A DNA stretch of 64,000 bases from Siphonodentalium dalli (Eukaryota > Mollusca > Scaphopoda > Gadilida > Siphonodentaliidae). The stretch covers positions 233,242,944-233,306,943 of the forward strand of contig CP136061.1 in assembly GCA_032622095.1 (NCBI GenBank), read 5' to 3'. Within the stretch, counting starts at the first letter, position 1, and every line of letters starts with the position of its first letter. Below, one piece after another: positions 1 to 12,900 of this stretch. The translations under genes were made by a program, and so were the position numbers. The notes below the pieces were generated by a model. That model worked only from the letters and a program-made list of their open reading frames with translations. It made no database searches and was not told the origin of the DNA.

Positions 1-209
1 GATGCTGAATATAGGCTCCCAAATTAAGCCTGTTCATCTAGTTTAGTATAATAGAACTAAGTTGCTCCAGTAGACTAACATAAGTGGTATGGAATATGTT
101 AGATAATGGACTGGTTGACAAACTAATCAGGAAATAGTTAGAAATTATGAAATTTCTGCACAATGACCTATGTTTACAGATGATCAGCAATTTATAAAAC
201 TTTTTTTTT

Positions 210-670
210 CAATTAAAACAGCTTCTGAAACAGGTTAAACTGTTATTTGAACTAATTGAGATAAGATAATTCCCAGTCATAAGAGTGATATCAGTATAGT
301 TTAATGAGATTTTAGACCAATTTTAGTGAAATTTGGGGGGTGGGTGTCAAAATATTGGGAATAATTTTTTTATTTTTGCAGGTTTGGGGGTGATGGGTCC
401 CCCAAAATGCCAGATGCAAAAAAACGGCATACCTTCTTGCAAATTTTTTACTACACACCCCTGATCAGCCAGTATTATTTTTTAAATCCATAGTTGCCTG
501 TATTAACATTTTGTTTAAATTAAAACAGCTTCTGAAACAGGTTAAACTGTCAAACTAAAGGAGATAATTTCCCAGTCATACGGTTTTAGACCAAAATGAG
601 TGAAATTTTGGGGGTGGGGTGTCCAACAATTGGGAGCAAACAAATTGTTTTTTTGTGTGCAGATTTGTTA
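210..670 (+). repeat. Diverged direct repeat (about 150 bp, two copies)
   Basis: About 210-360 and 521-670 share 'aattaaaacagcttctgaaa' followed by the same stretch to 'ttttgggggtggg'. Unit 2 shows only the second copy (49094-49240). Nothing else is recognised in 1-800. Confidence 0.6.
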
Positions 671-934
671 CTACCCCCTCCCCCGCTATTATCGCCAATT
701 AGGTGACGTTTAGCTAATGATGTAAGGGTCGGGCTATTATTGAGTGCGTCGAACTACAATTAACGGCGCGACACCTACCGGTACGTCGCAGACAAGAGCT
801 ATTTGGTCGTTATGCGAATTCAACGCACGGAAACATTGTGTTTATCTTCTAGGAACCCACACAAAGTGTTAATAATGATTTTTCGGCTACTATTGTGTCA
901 TGAAAATGATTCGTATATAATCTGCCAGGTTTTC

Positions 935-1910
935 AGGACTGACTACACGCCTTTCGATAAACGTCACACCCGTATGGTCGATTGACGGTGCGAAGTCTCT
1001 GATTCGATAGACTTGCGGTATGACCTATCCATAACCACGTCACACTCGTATGGGCGATCCCCGGTGTGTATTTTTGTGTGTGTTGCCAGGTTTTCGGAAT
1101 AACGAAATGTCTTATATGTGGCACACACCATATATGAGATTATTATTATTATAGATACATTTAGAGCGCATTATACAATAAATTAGTTTCAATTCGCTTA
1201 CAATACAGACATGGCACACATCCTAAAATAATAGTAAATAGCGAATGGATAATTTTATATACAAAGAACCTAACTAGAAAATACGCAAATTTAACCTAAT
1301 TCTCAACCGCAGTAAAGGCAATATAAATAAATAAATAAATAACAGTTTTGTATAGCGTAAAATCCACCGAAGTGCTCTAAAACGCTTGACATGTTAAACA
1401 TAAAATACAATTGCAAATATAAGACATAATTTTGGACATCAACAAAAAATGTAAAACTATAAGTGAGACGTTACTAAGAAATACAAAAGCGCATAAAATT
1501 ACAAATCGAAAAAATATTTAAAAGTTACTGGTAAATTGGGGGTGGTAACATGCTAAAAAATGCTAACAGCGAAAAAATGAAGCCACATACTGGTATGGAC
1601 GATCGCCGGTGTTGGTGTTGGTCCTCTTATGCATTGTCAGACTCCATATATGAGTGAATACCTTCTGACACACTTCACATGCGTATGGGCGATCACCAGT
1701 GTGAATTCCGGGTGTTGTCAGGTATTCAGAATCACTAAATGTCGGATTGCACATGTCACACGTGTATGGTCGATCTACCGGTGTTGGTCCTCTTATGCGT
1801 GACAAGACTAGATATGACTGAATTCCGTCTGACATACGTCACACTCGTGTGGGCGACCCCCGGTGTGTTCTCTTATGCATGGTCATGCTCCAGATATCTC
1901 AATTCCTTCT
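935..1910 (-). pseudogene. Decayed C2H2 zinc-finger stretch, unit 1
   Basis: On the minus strand several Kruppel-type fingers and linkers are visible: TGDRPYACEVCQKVFTH, PYTCDMCNPTFSDSEYL, and further relics toward 935 (RPYGCDVYRKACSQS). Linkers read TGDRPY instead of the usual TGEKPY. Several fingers lack the second Cys or His, frames shift between fingers, and a 440 bp insertion (about 1139-1580) splits the array. C2H2 arrays bind DNA, but this one is not an intact gene. Confidence 0.75.
1139..1580 (-). mobile_element. Retroposon-like insertion in zinc-finger pseudogene
   Basis: This segment is missing from unit 2, where the flanks join directly near 49730. Read on the minus strand it ends in 'ctctaaatgtatctataat' plus ATA repeats, like the simple-repeat tail of a LINE or SINE. 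It also holds an (AAAT)n run near 1325. No open frame is seen. The family is not identified. Confidence 0.5.
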
Positions 1911-2919
1911 GACACACGTCAAAGAAAAATGGTTTACATAAAAAAGCTGGCGTGTTTTACTTCAAAACTCTTTGCCTGTTCTTTTTACATCAAAAGCTGG
2001 AGATTTTACTTCAAAAGTGGTGACCTTATTTTACACAAAAATCTGGCTTCAGCGAAATTGATATGAATCAAGCTGAATTGCGCTGAAACGCAATTATTAA
2101 TGGATGTTAATTTGGCCTCGTCATAACAATGCAGCTATAGTAATATACGGTACTACTGGAAATGTTTGAAAAACCGATAACAATGATTATCGGAATGCTA
2201 ATGCGGTATGCAATATATTGTATATAGTGGGATATTTGCGTGTGTGTTTTTTTTAGTTTTTTTTTGTTTTGTCGTTTTAAATGTTGAGAAGAAAATGTGT
2301 GTGTATGGCTTCACCGAAAGAGAATCACTAAAATGAAAAATTCAATAATATCTTATATATGATCATCTAGTATATCATATCAGCAGCATATACGCGGTTG
2401 TGGTGTTATTTCATTCGAGTTCATTTAAATCATGTACATTTAAATATTTAAAAACCGGAATGATTATTGGGAGCATGCATAAATAGGCCTACACATCTTC
2501 AAAATAAAAAGATGATGCAGTTATGCTCTACTCGCTGTACAGTTTCGTAAAATGTTGAATTTAATATACATGCACACGTATCTTATATAATGAACGACTA
2601 AGAACTGAAACTCCCATCAGATACAAAACGTTTACGAAAATAATTTGTCAGTTTTGAATTCGCGCGGCACTGTGTGCAAATTGAAGTGTTCGAAATCAAA
2701 ACTGAGCGAAAAATAGTACCGGTAGTGCGCGCATTTAAATACGAGTAAGGTATATAAATGTTCTGTTATGTTCTGCTGGACGTCTCTCCTCTATTTATGA
2801 GCAGCACCCGGCCCACATGTGGGTTAAAAAATATAAAACCTCGTCTTAGTTGTAAGACAACAATGAAACTTACAACTGAGACTAGGTTATATATTTTGTT
2901 TAAGCTTAAAGGTACTCAA

Positions 2920-3356
2920 TCCGATAAAACTCCTCTCAATTACTATTTTAATGGCTTCGGTGTCAAAAATATTTGATTCGAGTCGAGGAAGTCACCCATC
3001 AAAGCTCAGATTTGTTAGATATCGATTTTAGAAATCTATTATTTTTCATTATCGGGAATACTTTCTGGCCCAGAACTCAGTCAAAATTGCGTTATTATTA
3101 CCACTTGATTTTAGAGTTATCCATCCTTGTCTGTTTGAAAAAGTGTTTTGGACAATTATTAGTACTCATCTCGAGAAACTAACAAATTTCAAAAATCAAT
3201 ATCTAATAACTCTGAGCTTTGTTTGATGGGTTCCTCGACTCGAATCAAATATTTTGTAACACCAAAGCCAAAGAAATAGTAATATAGGACCCTCTGATCG
3301 GATTGTTGTTGTTGGAATCTGTTGAGATGGGGACCCTCTGTTCGGATTGAGTACCT
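2920..3356. mobile_element. TTAA-flanked palindromic MITE, family AGGTACTCAATCCG
   Basis: Begins AGGTACTCAATCCGA after TTAA (2916-2919) and ends TCGGATTGAGTACCT before TTAA (3357-3360). The two halves stay complementary well inside, for example 'atatttgattcgagtcgagg' against its complement near 3230-3250. TTAA duplications fit piggyBac-type transposition. It is absent from unit 2. It has no transposase, so it is non-autonomous. Confidence 0.8.
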
Positions 3357-3439
3357 TTAACATGTGAAAATAAAACTTATGTACACATTTTGTTGCTGTT
3401 GTTGTTGTTGTTTTTGTTGTTTAAAAAAAAAAAATCATG

Positions 3440-4436
3440 TGGAATGTTTATGTACATGTGATTTTTGAGCTTCAACTAGCTCTCAGCAAATTTAATGACA
3501 ATGTTATTATAATTTACGTATTGTCAAATAGAAAGCTATCTGTCAAATAAAAAGCAATCTGTACAGTATGACGGCAACATTTCTTGCCAAACAAATATAA
3601 TATGCGGCGTGCCACAGGGATATTACTTGGTCTTCTGCTCTTTCTTATATATACGAATGATCTTCCAAATGTGTGCAAAGAATTAAAGGTAATACTATTT
3701 GCTGATGATACAAATGCATTTTACTCAGATAAAGACATTAATACTTTTAAATCTTGATAAAACAAACTATATGCTTTTCACAAATACAGTTCTTTGTAAG
3801 CCGTTAAATTTTCTACCGGAGCTAAAATTTAATGATAAACTGGTCCAACGGGTTAAAAACACTAAATTCCTAGGAATTAATATTGAAGAAACTTTGTCAT
3901 GTGATTTACATGTGGATACAATTATCAATAAATTATCCAGAAACCTAGGAGTCATCCGTAAGGTTAGTGAGTACCAAAAGATACGATGAAATCACTCTAT
4001 TCGATTCTTATTATCCCATATCTAACCTATTGTAAGGCTATTTGGAGTGCAACAACAGTGAAAAATCCCCAAAAACTTGAAAAAAAAGCAATTGCAGCAC
4101 TGTCATATGGAAATAAAAATACCCAGGAAATATGCAATAAACATAATTTATTGCTGCTTGAAGATATTGGAAATATGCAACTGCTTCAAATTGTACATGA
4201 TTTTCACCACAAGAAACTCCCTAAATCACTGACTTTCTTATTTACAAGCTTACAGGATATCCATAATTCCAATACACGGTTCAAAGCTAACTCAAATCTA
4301 TTCTGTGTATTTAAAAGAACGAAAAAAGCAAAAAAATCCATATCAACCAAAGCCAGATGCCCGTGGAACGAATTACCAAGTGACTGCAAGCTCAGAATAG
4401 AAATTTATAGCAATTACTCAAAATATCTTAAATAAT
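3440..4436 (+). pseudogene. 5'-truncated LINE reverse transcriptase, unit 1
   Basis: Plus-strand pieces of a non-LTR reverse transcriptase: SYLSNRKQYVQYDG-like (damaged), CGVPQG, a one-base shift, LLGLLLFLIYTNDLPNVCKE, then the catalytic FADD in FADDTNAFYSD. A gap of about 60 bp relative to unit 2 follows, then LNLDKTNYMLF, KNTKFLGI and the thumb region from 3986 (IIPYLTYCKAIWS, CPWNELPS). This layout is typical of CR1/Jockey-like LINEs. Frameshifts and the missing endonuclease make it dead. Confidence 0.85.
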
Positions 4437-4796
4437 ATTTCATTAACAAGCAACATAAAACCAACCTCGAGATCCCCCACTGATATAGTACTCCTCCCTG
4501 GTTACCAACATGTATACTATAATAGTAATACAAAGCAGAGTTCTGACACCACGGTGCTATTCAGATTAGGACAAGCTACTTATTGTTTCATACTATTAAT
4601 GCATAATTCCTCGGAATTTCCTCCTACTCTGATTAGCCCTACATGGTGAGGGGAAAGAAAAGTCTGAATATTTCAACTACATGTATTATATAGCTAACGT
4701 GTCATCCCATATTGAAATCCGTACAATAACCAATGGATAACTCGGAATGAACCAAACTAACCTATCCAAACATGTTTGAACCTCCGCATCTGTATA

Positions 4797-5778
4797 TAGA
4801 GTAATTTGGGGCATAATGCGACACATAAGCACATTAGACCCCATCATACCACTAAAAACGATGGAAGGGCACACATTATTAAACTAAAAGTTAGATAAAT
4901 ATTTCCACTATATAATTTAATACTCGCACTTGCCTGGGAAGCACCAATTTCTGAACAGCATTACTCCCCGTCGACGTACCCAATCCGTCGCATTATGCCC
5001 CATACACGGGGTACAATGCGACACATTTGACATTACAACCTCAGCATATACCGAACCTAATAAATGCAAGACGGTCTTCAGTTTCTTTTCTTTTGTGGAT
5101 TGATTCCCGATTGAAAGAATGTATAAGCGTTAGTTAAAGTCATAGCAGCAGACCAATGAGACATTTTATTGATTGAATGGCGGGTAAAATAGCACCATAA
5201 AGTTTTGATTTCAGGAAAATGGCCGGGTAGGGTTAACAATAATTATTTATCTATATCATGTTTTAATGTTTGGGAATGATCGAATATGTTTATTTATTTC
5301 TTTTCTTTTGAACTAAGGTTACGATAAGATTTATTTTTCCAGGTTTTATTTGCGATATGCCCCACAACCAGACAACCTGTCTCTCCCCCAAATATGAGTG
5401 AATGATGTGAATAACCGATGTACATAGAACTGATCAACTTACTATATAACTCGTTTTACTTTACCAAAATACGCATGTCGCTTTGGTGGTAGTGGTAAGA
5501 TGTTCTCTTTTTAACATGTACAAGACCTACCGGAAGTTATAAACCATTCAAAAAGGGGGTCACCAAATGTGGGTACCCCTACTCCGGCGTTTCGCATGTG
5601 AGATTAAACAGTCATAATGATGTCGGTCCAATTGCAATTGGGATGTCAACTTCTATGATTGGTCTTACTAAAATAATAAATGTGCGATTCAACTTCAGTC
5701 ATGGAAAAATCATATGGCCTGATGACGACCGTCTGTCGCATTATGCCCCGCGTCGCATTATGCCCCACATTACCCTAG
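4797..5778. mobile_element. TA-flanked insertion with GGGGCATAATGCGAC ends
   Basis: Left end TAGAGTAATTTGGGGCATAATGCGAC-like (20 bases from 4804 clear), right end the complement of CTAGGGTAATGTGGGGCATA. It is flanked by TA, and unit 2 has the uninterrupted site (near 53350). The core GGGGCATAATGCGAC or its complement recurs internally near 4985-5030, 5355 and 5735-5755. No transposase is seen. Confidence 0.7.
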
Positions 5779-6099
5779 TAATTATTAGTGAATATATTCC
5801 AATAGAGGCCTAATATTTAAATGCCCTGCATTGACTCGTGTGGGTTGTTATATGATGCATCTACATCAGGTCACATCACGAGGAGCTTGGTATTACATGA
5901 TCAAATATATCATTGCAACATGAAAAATATACTGTGAACTGTGACAAGCCCCCATCCTCTCCCCTCCGCCTGCACACACCTCTCGCATACCCGTCCCCAA
6001 AATCTTTGTAGTTAATTGTCGCACACCATGTAAATACACACAGCAACTTTAATGTCAATATAATATAAAGTAATATATTGTATAAGGGTCCTGCCCTCA

Positions 6100-6190
6100 T
6101 AAGCCCAGCTTATGTGGGGTCATGTTGTATATAAAACGTAAACGTTATTATTCGATAATATCAAATAAAACTATTGAATTTGAATTTGAA
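6100..6190 (+). other. Possible LINE 3' tail
   Basis: 'aaataaaactattgaatttg' followed by a further gaatttgaa repeat resembles the short-repeat 3' tails of CR1/RTE-like LINEs. It could be the end of the reverse-transcriptase relic at 3440, whose 3' UTR would be split by the insertion at 4797. Unit 2 has the same tail near 53720-53745. Confidence 0.35.
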
Positions 6191-6257
6191 AATTTATTTA
6201 ACGCGTTTCTAATTCACCTGTTCTGAGAGACCAGTTTTTATATTTTATAAACAAACA

Positions 6258-6587
6258 TTGGCTCCAAGCTCTAAACCAATCAGAAAACGCGTACCATCAT
6301 TTTTTTTATTGGAAAGGGCGCAATTCTTGCACGATAGAACGCTGGTTGTTAGAAAAAGTTATAAAAAGGTCCTAAAACTCGTCGCTATGGATTTCATTTA
6401 TCATTTTGTCGACCCAAGCTTCCTAGTTCGATCACATGGTAACTATCAAGAGTACTGTCAAGTGTGGAAACGTGAAATGAAAATTTTTGAATGGGAGATT
6501 TCCATGCAAATCAGCTGCAAATACTATCTATGTAGTTCAACTTCAAGTCGAACGAAAACAAGTGTTTCGTTCAAGACAAATATTTGA
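6258..6587 (+). other. Small ORF kept open in both units (109 codons)
   Basis: Open frame with no recognised domain, lysine- and tyrosine-rich (VVRKSYKKVLKL, YQEYCQVWKREM). The unit 2 counterpart (53731-54096) is open over the same core. The two visible indels between copies (12 and 6 nt) keep frame. A TATAAAAAGG motif (6360) with CCAATCAG about 85 nt before it lies inside the frame, which argues against simple coding. Function unknown. Confidence 0.2.
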
Positions 6588-6599
6588 AAGTGCAGTTGA

Positions 6600-9500
6600 A
6601 ACTTATATTATAAAGCCTTATATTAGGCCAATCTGGTAACGGGTCCAAAAAATGTTGGGGCGGGTGATTTTGGCTTTTGCATTTTATTTTTGCATTTTAT
6701 TTTTCAAAGGTTAACTAACAACCGGACATAATGAGCAGTTATGAAGTCAGACATCTAAATGATATACTATGTATACATGCAATAATATCCAAAAGCAATA
6801 TTTACAAATAAATCACCTCAGAATAGCGAAGTTCCAAATATGTTGTATGGCCCTTCATATGCCAGAATGCACCAGGGACCATAACGGAAATAAATGGGAT
6901 CTGATCTGCTCTTTAAATATGTTATCTCCAATGAAATTCAGTCAAATGATAGGGCACCCAACTATAACGTAACTATCACAAGAATAACATACCCGGTACC
7001 CTTTGGACAACTTATCGCCAATTTCATGTATACGATATTTTAAACAAAACATCTTTGACTTGTTTTATTTTCTTTATTTTCATGAAAAGGAATGATAAAT
7101 GGGGCGATAAATTTAAATTAGCCATTTGCGCCCTGTGAAACAGGCCAGGCAAGGGAGGAACAAAAAACTGCATGACTGTCATTGACCGAACTTAAAACAA
7201 ATATCTGCCAATGATTGACAAAACATTCTTTTAAATGTTTATCGACAAAAAAAGGTCAAAATCAATAAAATGATTTTGGGTGCGGTGTTTTAGATTGGGG
7301 CAGGCGGGTACCAGAAACACACATTCAATTTATTTTGGCCTTACATGCAGTATGTGTTAACATGCTACACTTCTGTCATGTCTTTAATATTATTCTACCA
7401 TTTCAACTGCAGTTCGATTCTCAAATAGAAAACGTTTAGAAGACAATTTATTATTCGAAACGACAAACATTCCTCCGCAGCAGGAAAACATGGGTGGACT
7501 CGATCAGGAATGAAAAAAAAATGTTACGGTCCCTCATTTCTCTTTCTGTAGCACTGCGATTTCAATGATCATATTATAAGTGATAAATAATGTATGTAAT
7601 ATTATTTAATAACAAATTAATAAACATGTCTGCAGTTGAACTGTATTAAAGACCATCATGTTAACACTATATGTAATATAAGGCCAACAAAAAAAATACC
7701 TGTGTTTAGGGTTTCCCTACCTACCCTAGAAAAAAGTGCCTACCCAAAACTTTTTATTGGACTGTGGACAATGAAATTTTTTTTTGTTCAGTGGGAAAGG
7801 CATCAAAAGGTATCTTACCCATTTTCATAGGGTTGGTCTCACTTTGCAGACATGCGGCAGGGGATTAACTCAAGGTGCGACCGCCTGTGTTGTTACAACG
7901 CTGGCAATTAGGCCGATCCAAGTTAAGTGTTGTGTCCAGGTCACCTTAAACTTGTTTATACTAAGCCCACTGTAACTGTTGTCATTTGTTTTTTGTGCAT
8001 ATGTAAGTTAAACTAAGTTCACCATGAATAGTTAGTGATGTGTCCAGGCCAAAGGATTTAGATATCCAAAGAGTAAAATACAAGATGGCCACGGACGGCC
8101 ATATTTTTCATTAAAAGACATTCAAATTCGATGGCTCCCATCTAGAGGTGATCCAAATGACCAAATCATGCCTATAAATTTTCAAAACATTTCTGCGATA
8201 TGTATATGTGGGCTGCTGTGTGTGCTGATGGATTCAAATGGTTACTGGTTAATGAATTTCGGAAATAATTGATGCCATCTAGAGGTCACCCCGAATATCA
8301 GGGTGAATTTTGGTGATGGATGATAAGGGATGTGGCCTGTAGGGTATTCCCAAATATTTAGATGACTGCTGGCAGCCATGCTTTTTATTAAATTTTGGGG
8401 GAAATGGATGGTTTCCATCCAGAGGTCACCTCAAAGATCAATATAAAGTTTCATGATGATCTGATGCGGGATGCGGCCTGTAGGGTGAGCCAAAGGGAAT
8501 TGTTGACGGACACACGACTGATGCAACACCATGGCAAAAGCTTGAGCTTGACTTTGTCATGTTGAGCTAAAAATGCATCAGCAAAACATGGAACCTAATG
8601 GCTGATATAAAATTATTATTTTAATGGTAAAGACAAAATGGTGAAGACAAATTGGAAATAAGCCTAAAATCAACCACAACCCCATGATAGTCTTTGAAAT
8701 TTAATGAATTGTAAAGAATTTACACAGCAGTATATAATAGCCAACAACACAAAAATTCATAAAATGTCTACACAAACATTATTGGCAATGAAATTAATGC
8801 CAAATTAAGCAGGTATGCTCATAGATGCCACCCCTTCACTGTTAAAAGAGTCTTTCCCAGTTATATATATTATGCCATTATACCACCAAAACCCCAACTA
8901 TTCACTTTTAGTGTCTTAACCGTTATGCCAGTTGACTTCACGTCATGCAGGTTTGTAACAGTAAAGACAACACATGATAATGGTAAAGACACTTATCCTC
9001 CTCATTAGTCCTCATACTTCTTGACATTCTACAAATTTGATGAAAAATATTACCCATATACCAATATATAGTCATATACCAATGCATGCATTGATTCAAT
9101 TTAAAAGTTTCAAAAGATCATGGTTTTATGTGTAAAATCAAGATAACGTGGTGGACATGCAATTTGTGTGATAAACTCTGAGCAGCAGACAAGTAAGATT
9201 TTATTTAATGCAAGAATGATGCAAACAAACAATCGGAGGTGACCTCCTCGAAGAGTGGTCTCCACTGATGATATAAAATACAGTGGTTATTGGTATTAAC
9301 CGTTCCATCTGACAGCATGATAGCTTTTCAAATATGCTGGTAACGGTAAAGACATCAAAACATTTTCTTGACTATTGAACACCATACTGCAATTTAATTC
9401 ATGTATTTCGTTGCTCCTGCATTTCACATATCTACTGCACAAATCTGTGTCATTGAATTGCTATTCATGGAATTATTCATAGCAATGTTGGAGCCTTTGC

Positions 9501-9830
9501 AAAAAACATAGTAATGGAGTGGATATTTCATACCCTTAGAGTCATATTTTCATCACTTACTGGTACATAAAAGCTTTCATGGTCTGGTCATTTTTTTTCT
9601 TTGAAGTAAAACCATGGGGTGTTATGTGTTAACACGCCACTTCGTTGTATTGTGGTCTTCTCTTATATGCTGAAATATTCTTGACAAATCTTTACCCTTA
9701 TTTTACCATTTTTTTTCAGAAAATGACCCAGAATTTCACACGTTGATATATGTCGGGTCTCGTCAGCCAAAACAATGACTTTCGCCCGAGAAAGGAAAAC
9801 TGTAAAATGTACCATTTTTTTTCATTTTCA
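6600..9830. other. Non-coding stretch, shared by both units
   Basis: No gene recognised. 7660-8060 and 8560-9830 are unique-looking AT-rich DNA, well conserved in unit 2 (55764-57904). At 7670 the text 'catgttaacactatatg' is the empty TTAA site of the MITE found at 55270. The promoter of the DUF4806 gene should lie in the right part, but no motif stands out. Confidence 0.5.
8070..8500 (+). repeat. Three related about 130-150 bp units
   Basis: Three degenerate units, each with a 'gatggctcccatctagaggt'-like core (near 8130, 8270 and 8405) and a downstream 'gggatgtggcctgtagggt'-like stretch. They are related in style to the array at 43369-44420. Confidence 0.5.
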
Positions 9831-9831
9831 G

Positions 9832-9888
9832 CATGAAACCATAAAGAGCATTATTGATCCGTCTATTCTTTAGTCGTTACCCACGAAA
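9832..9888 (+). other. Probable 5' UTR part of DUF4806 gene exon 1
   Basis: A pyrimidine-rich tract ending ttttcattttcag (AG at 9830-9831) is a good acceptor 57 nt before the start codon. The stretch has an in-frame stop before the ATG, so it would be untranslated. An upstream non-coding exon and promoter are implied but I cannot place them. The matching acceptor in the second copy ends at 57904. Confidence 0.45.
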
Positions 9889-9971
9889 ATGAAATTCTAC
9901 AAGCAGTGGAAACCGTCCGAAATTGATTCAGATCTGGAATCTCTGGCTGAAAAGAGCAGAAGACAACGAAG
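9889..9971 (+). CDS. DUF4806 gene exon 1 (start codon)
   Basis: Encodes MKFYKQWKPSEIDSDL and on to SRRQRR, 27 codons plus two bases. The donor is aag/gtacat, the weakest in the gene. The sequence is identical in the second copy at 57962-58044. Confidence 0.78.
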
Positions 9972-12900
9972 GTACATTATGGCATCACTGATCGCCTGCC
10001 CCACACATTAACATTCAAAGTGCAAACAGAAATGGTCACTTGAAATCAATTGTGTCTCTCCACATCTTTTAGTATTATTTGATTTATACAACTCATATTT
10101 GGTCAATGAATTTTTATACGCCCGTTTTTTAAAAACTTACAAACGTGGTCAGGTTGTCTGTCTGCCCTGCCCATCTTCCGCCTGTTTGCTACTGGTTTCT
10201 GAATGATAACTTTAGATAGTTAGTCTGAACTGAATGGGATGAAATTTTGTCATAAACATAAACTACAGGTGAGGTTTGAATTTGGGTTCTTCCTGCCAAT
10301 TTTGACCAGAGTTATGGCTATTTTTGTTGGGAGTTTGCACTCATTTTTTTTTCCTGGGTGATAACTTTGGTAGGTCTGAACTGAATGGAATCAAATTTGG
10401 TATGTGAGTTTTCTAGCCATTAATACAGGTCAATTTCAAATTTGGGTTCCGCCTGCCAATTTTTACCAGTTGGAACTACCACAGGCATATTTTACCACTC
10501 CCTAGCGAATAGTAGCGATGCTCTTGTTTTGTCTAGGGAAACAAGTTAGTTTCAATTATTTAATATCTGGGTGTATTCCGCACATTTTTGTCAGCAATGG
10601 CCCTTATCATAATTAAAGTAATGCCCTAAATAATCTACTGCTTAATAACCACAGCAGAATTATAGGTAATTTTTCAGGATTTAGTCGGAAATATGGCTTG
10701 TTGCCATTCATCGGAAAGCTCTCAGACTGGAAATCTGTTTTAACTATTGCTTTCTTCTGAAATTCCAATTCTGTGAAAAATACATCTCATATTCTACTAT
10801 CCTAACCTAGCAGATGAAACAAATTCACCAGGTGTTCTCTATTTTTTCCTTTTGGAAAATATGTTATCCCAACTAATACCACAGTGATGTTGAGACAGCC
10901 CTCGAATTTAGCTATGGCTAAACTTAAGGTAATGCTGTAGAAAAATCAGTAGAAGCCAATACTGTATATAATTTCATACAGTTCTAAGCAAATGCTGTAG
11001 AAGAAAAGCGCCAATTTCAAGGGCTGTTGAGATAACTGAATTTACTTTTATTTCAGAAAATTAAAAGATGGTATCCGCACTCTACCAATAAAAAAAACAT
11101 TTCTGTCACCTGGTCGTCCAAGATCAACCCAAGTAACTTCAACCTCACAGCAGGTTACTCTGAAGATGATTTATGGTGAGCATAATACTGTCAGACCAAT
11201 TTAAAAACTTGAATTACGAACATGAAAATCAACACACAGAAGAAAAAATGTAATAGAAACATTTTGAAGCATTTTTGTTTTAAAATAATTGTTCCATTTT
11301 AATTGTTAATGATTTTAAAATACCCGTAATAATTGATGTCATGTCCATAAAACATAGAGGTTAATGTTAGCCACTTATATACCAGTGTAAAAATAATACT
11401 CAGAAACAAATTTGTGTTTTTATACCACCAAAATTCATTATATTCTATATTACAAACAGAGAATCAACCAGCTTGTAACAAGGCTTTTTCAATTGCATGT
11501 GTATGACAGCTGATTGTATTGACAAATATTATAAGTGGTTCGTAATTCACATTTTAAATTGTTTCAGCCATGTTAAATGTCAAATTGTGAAAACAGTTTG
11601 ATTTGCCATTTCTAAGCTCTATTTTCTATATATGACATTAATTAGATCTATGGGAAATCAAACTCACTGCACTAATAGTCATTCAGTTCAGATCTTTACG
11701 TTTTTCACATGTGGTCGCATAGGCTCTCATGCAAAATACAGGAAAATTAGAGCGGTCTGAGCCACATTCATATGATAGGTATGTATTATAGACACTACCA
11801 TTTTTGTCAAAAAATTGTGTGTTCCGTTCAATTACCAATTTGATCCTTTTGTACAATAAATTTATTATCATGTTTCAACTTACTTTCAAGTACACACTGA
11901 AGATTTCCTACAGGGAAGGGCTACATGCGTACATGTAGCTACACACTTTAATAGCCCATGGTTGATTAATTTTATATTTTGTGTCATGCTTAAATACGAG
12001 AATTAATGGCATGTTCACATGAGCAAGCAAGAATATGTCAGGTTTGCCCTATGTGACTTGGATGAGGTAATGAAAAAAATAATAGGAGAAAATAGCTCTC
12101 TGAGACAGTGCAATGCTATTTTATTGCTAGCTGGTGGTCCGTGTTCAGTATCCGTTAAATAATATCAGAGGGAATACACCTGTAAATGTTATGATCCTTT
12201 AATGTTATTGTCTCTTCCAACAATTCACTTCATAATTTATATTTGGGTTCCAGTATTGCTGAAGCATATATGGATATGCATGCCAGGAAATTTAGTGCAT
12301 CACTCCCCTAGAGGGCTACAGCTTGCGCAACTTTTAACTGGTTTGAGAGTTTTTTTGCCCGTGTGAATTATGTGAACCAAATCACTGTGACCAGATATTC
12401 GCCTCCGAAAGAAAATATTGCTGAGTGGCAGGTAGCCGTGTTCACTCAAGCATTTTTATTTATTAATTAACGTGTTGATTAAATCTGAAACAGATATCCT
12501 GATTTGCTGTATACAAACCGCTCAACAAATGATCACTCAATGATTCACCTTTTGAGTAAACATTGTAGTCAACCAGATTTTTCAGTGTATGTCAACAATT
12601 TGAAGCAACATGGCTAATTTTCCAACCAAAATTGTCCATAATCGAGTTTGAAATTGATATATGTTGCATGATTATATTTTCAGTCCGGTACAAAGATAAA
12701 TGTTGTTAATTTTGCAATGTACTTTGCAGACAGTGCATTCTTACTAAATGGAAAGCCGCACGATTGTTTTATTTATTTTGACCTGTCAATGGGTTTGTTT
12801 ACTATGTTTAGATAAGTAAAGTAAAATGACAACGGAGAAAAACAGGTTGAATTTCATCTTTCTTTTTATGTTTACCCATACCATAGTATGGTAAACATAG

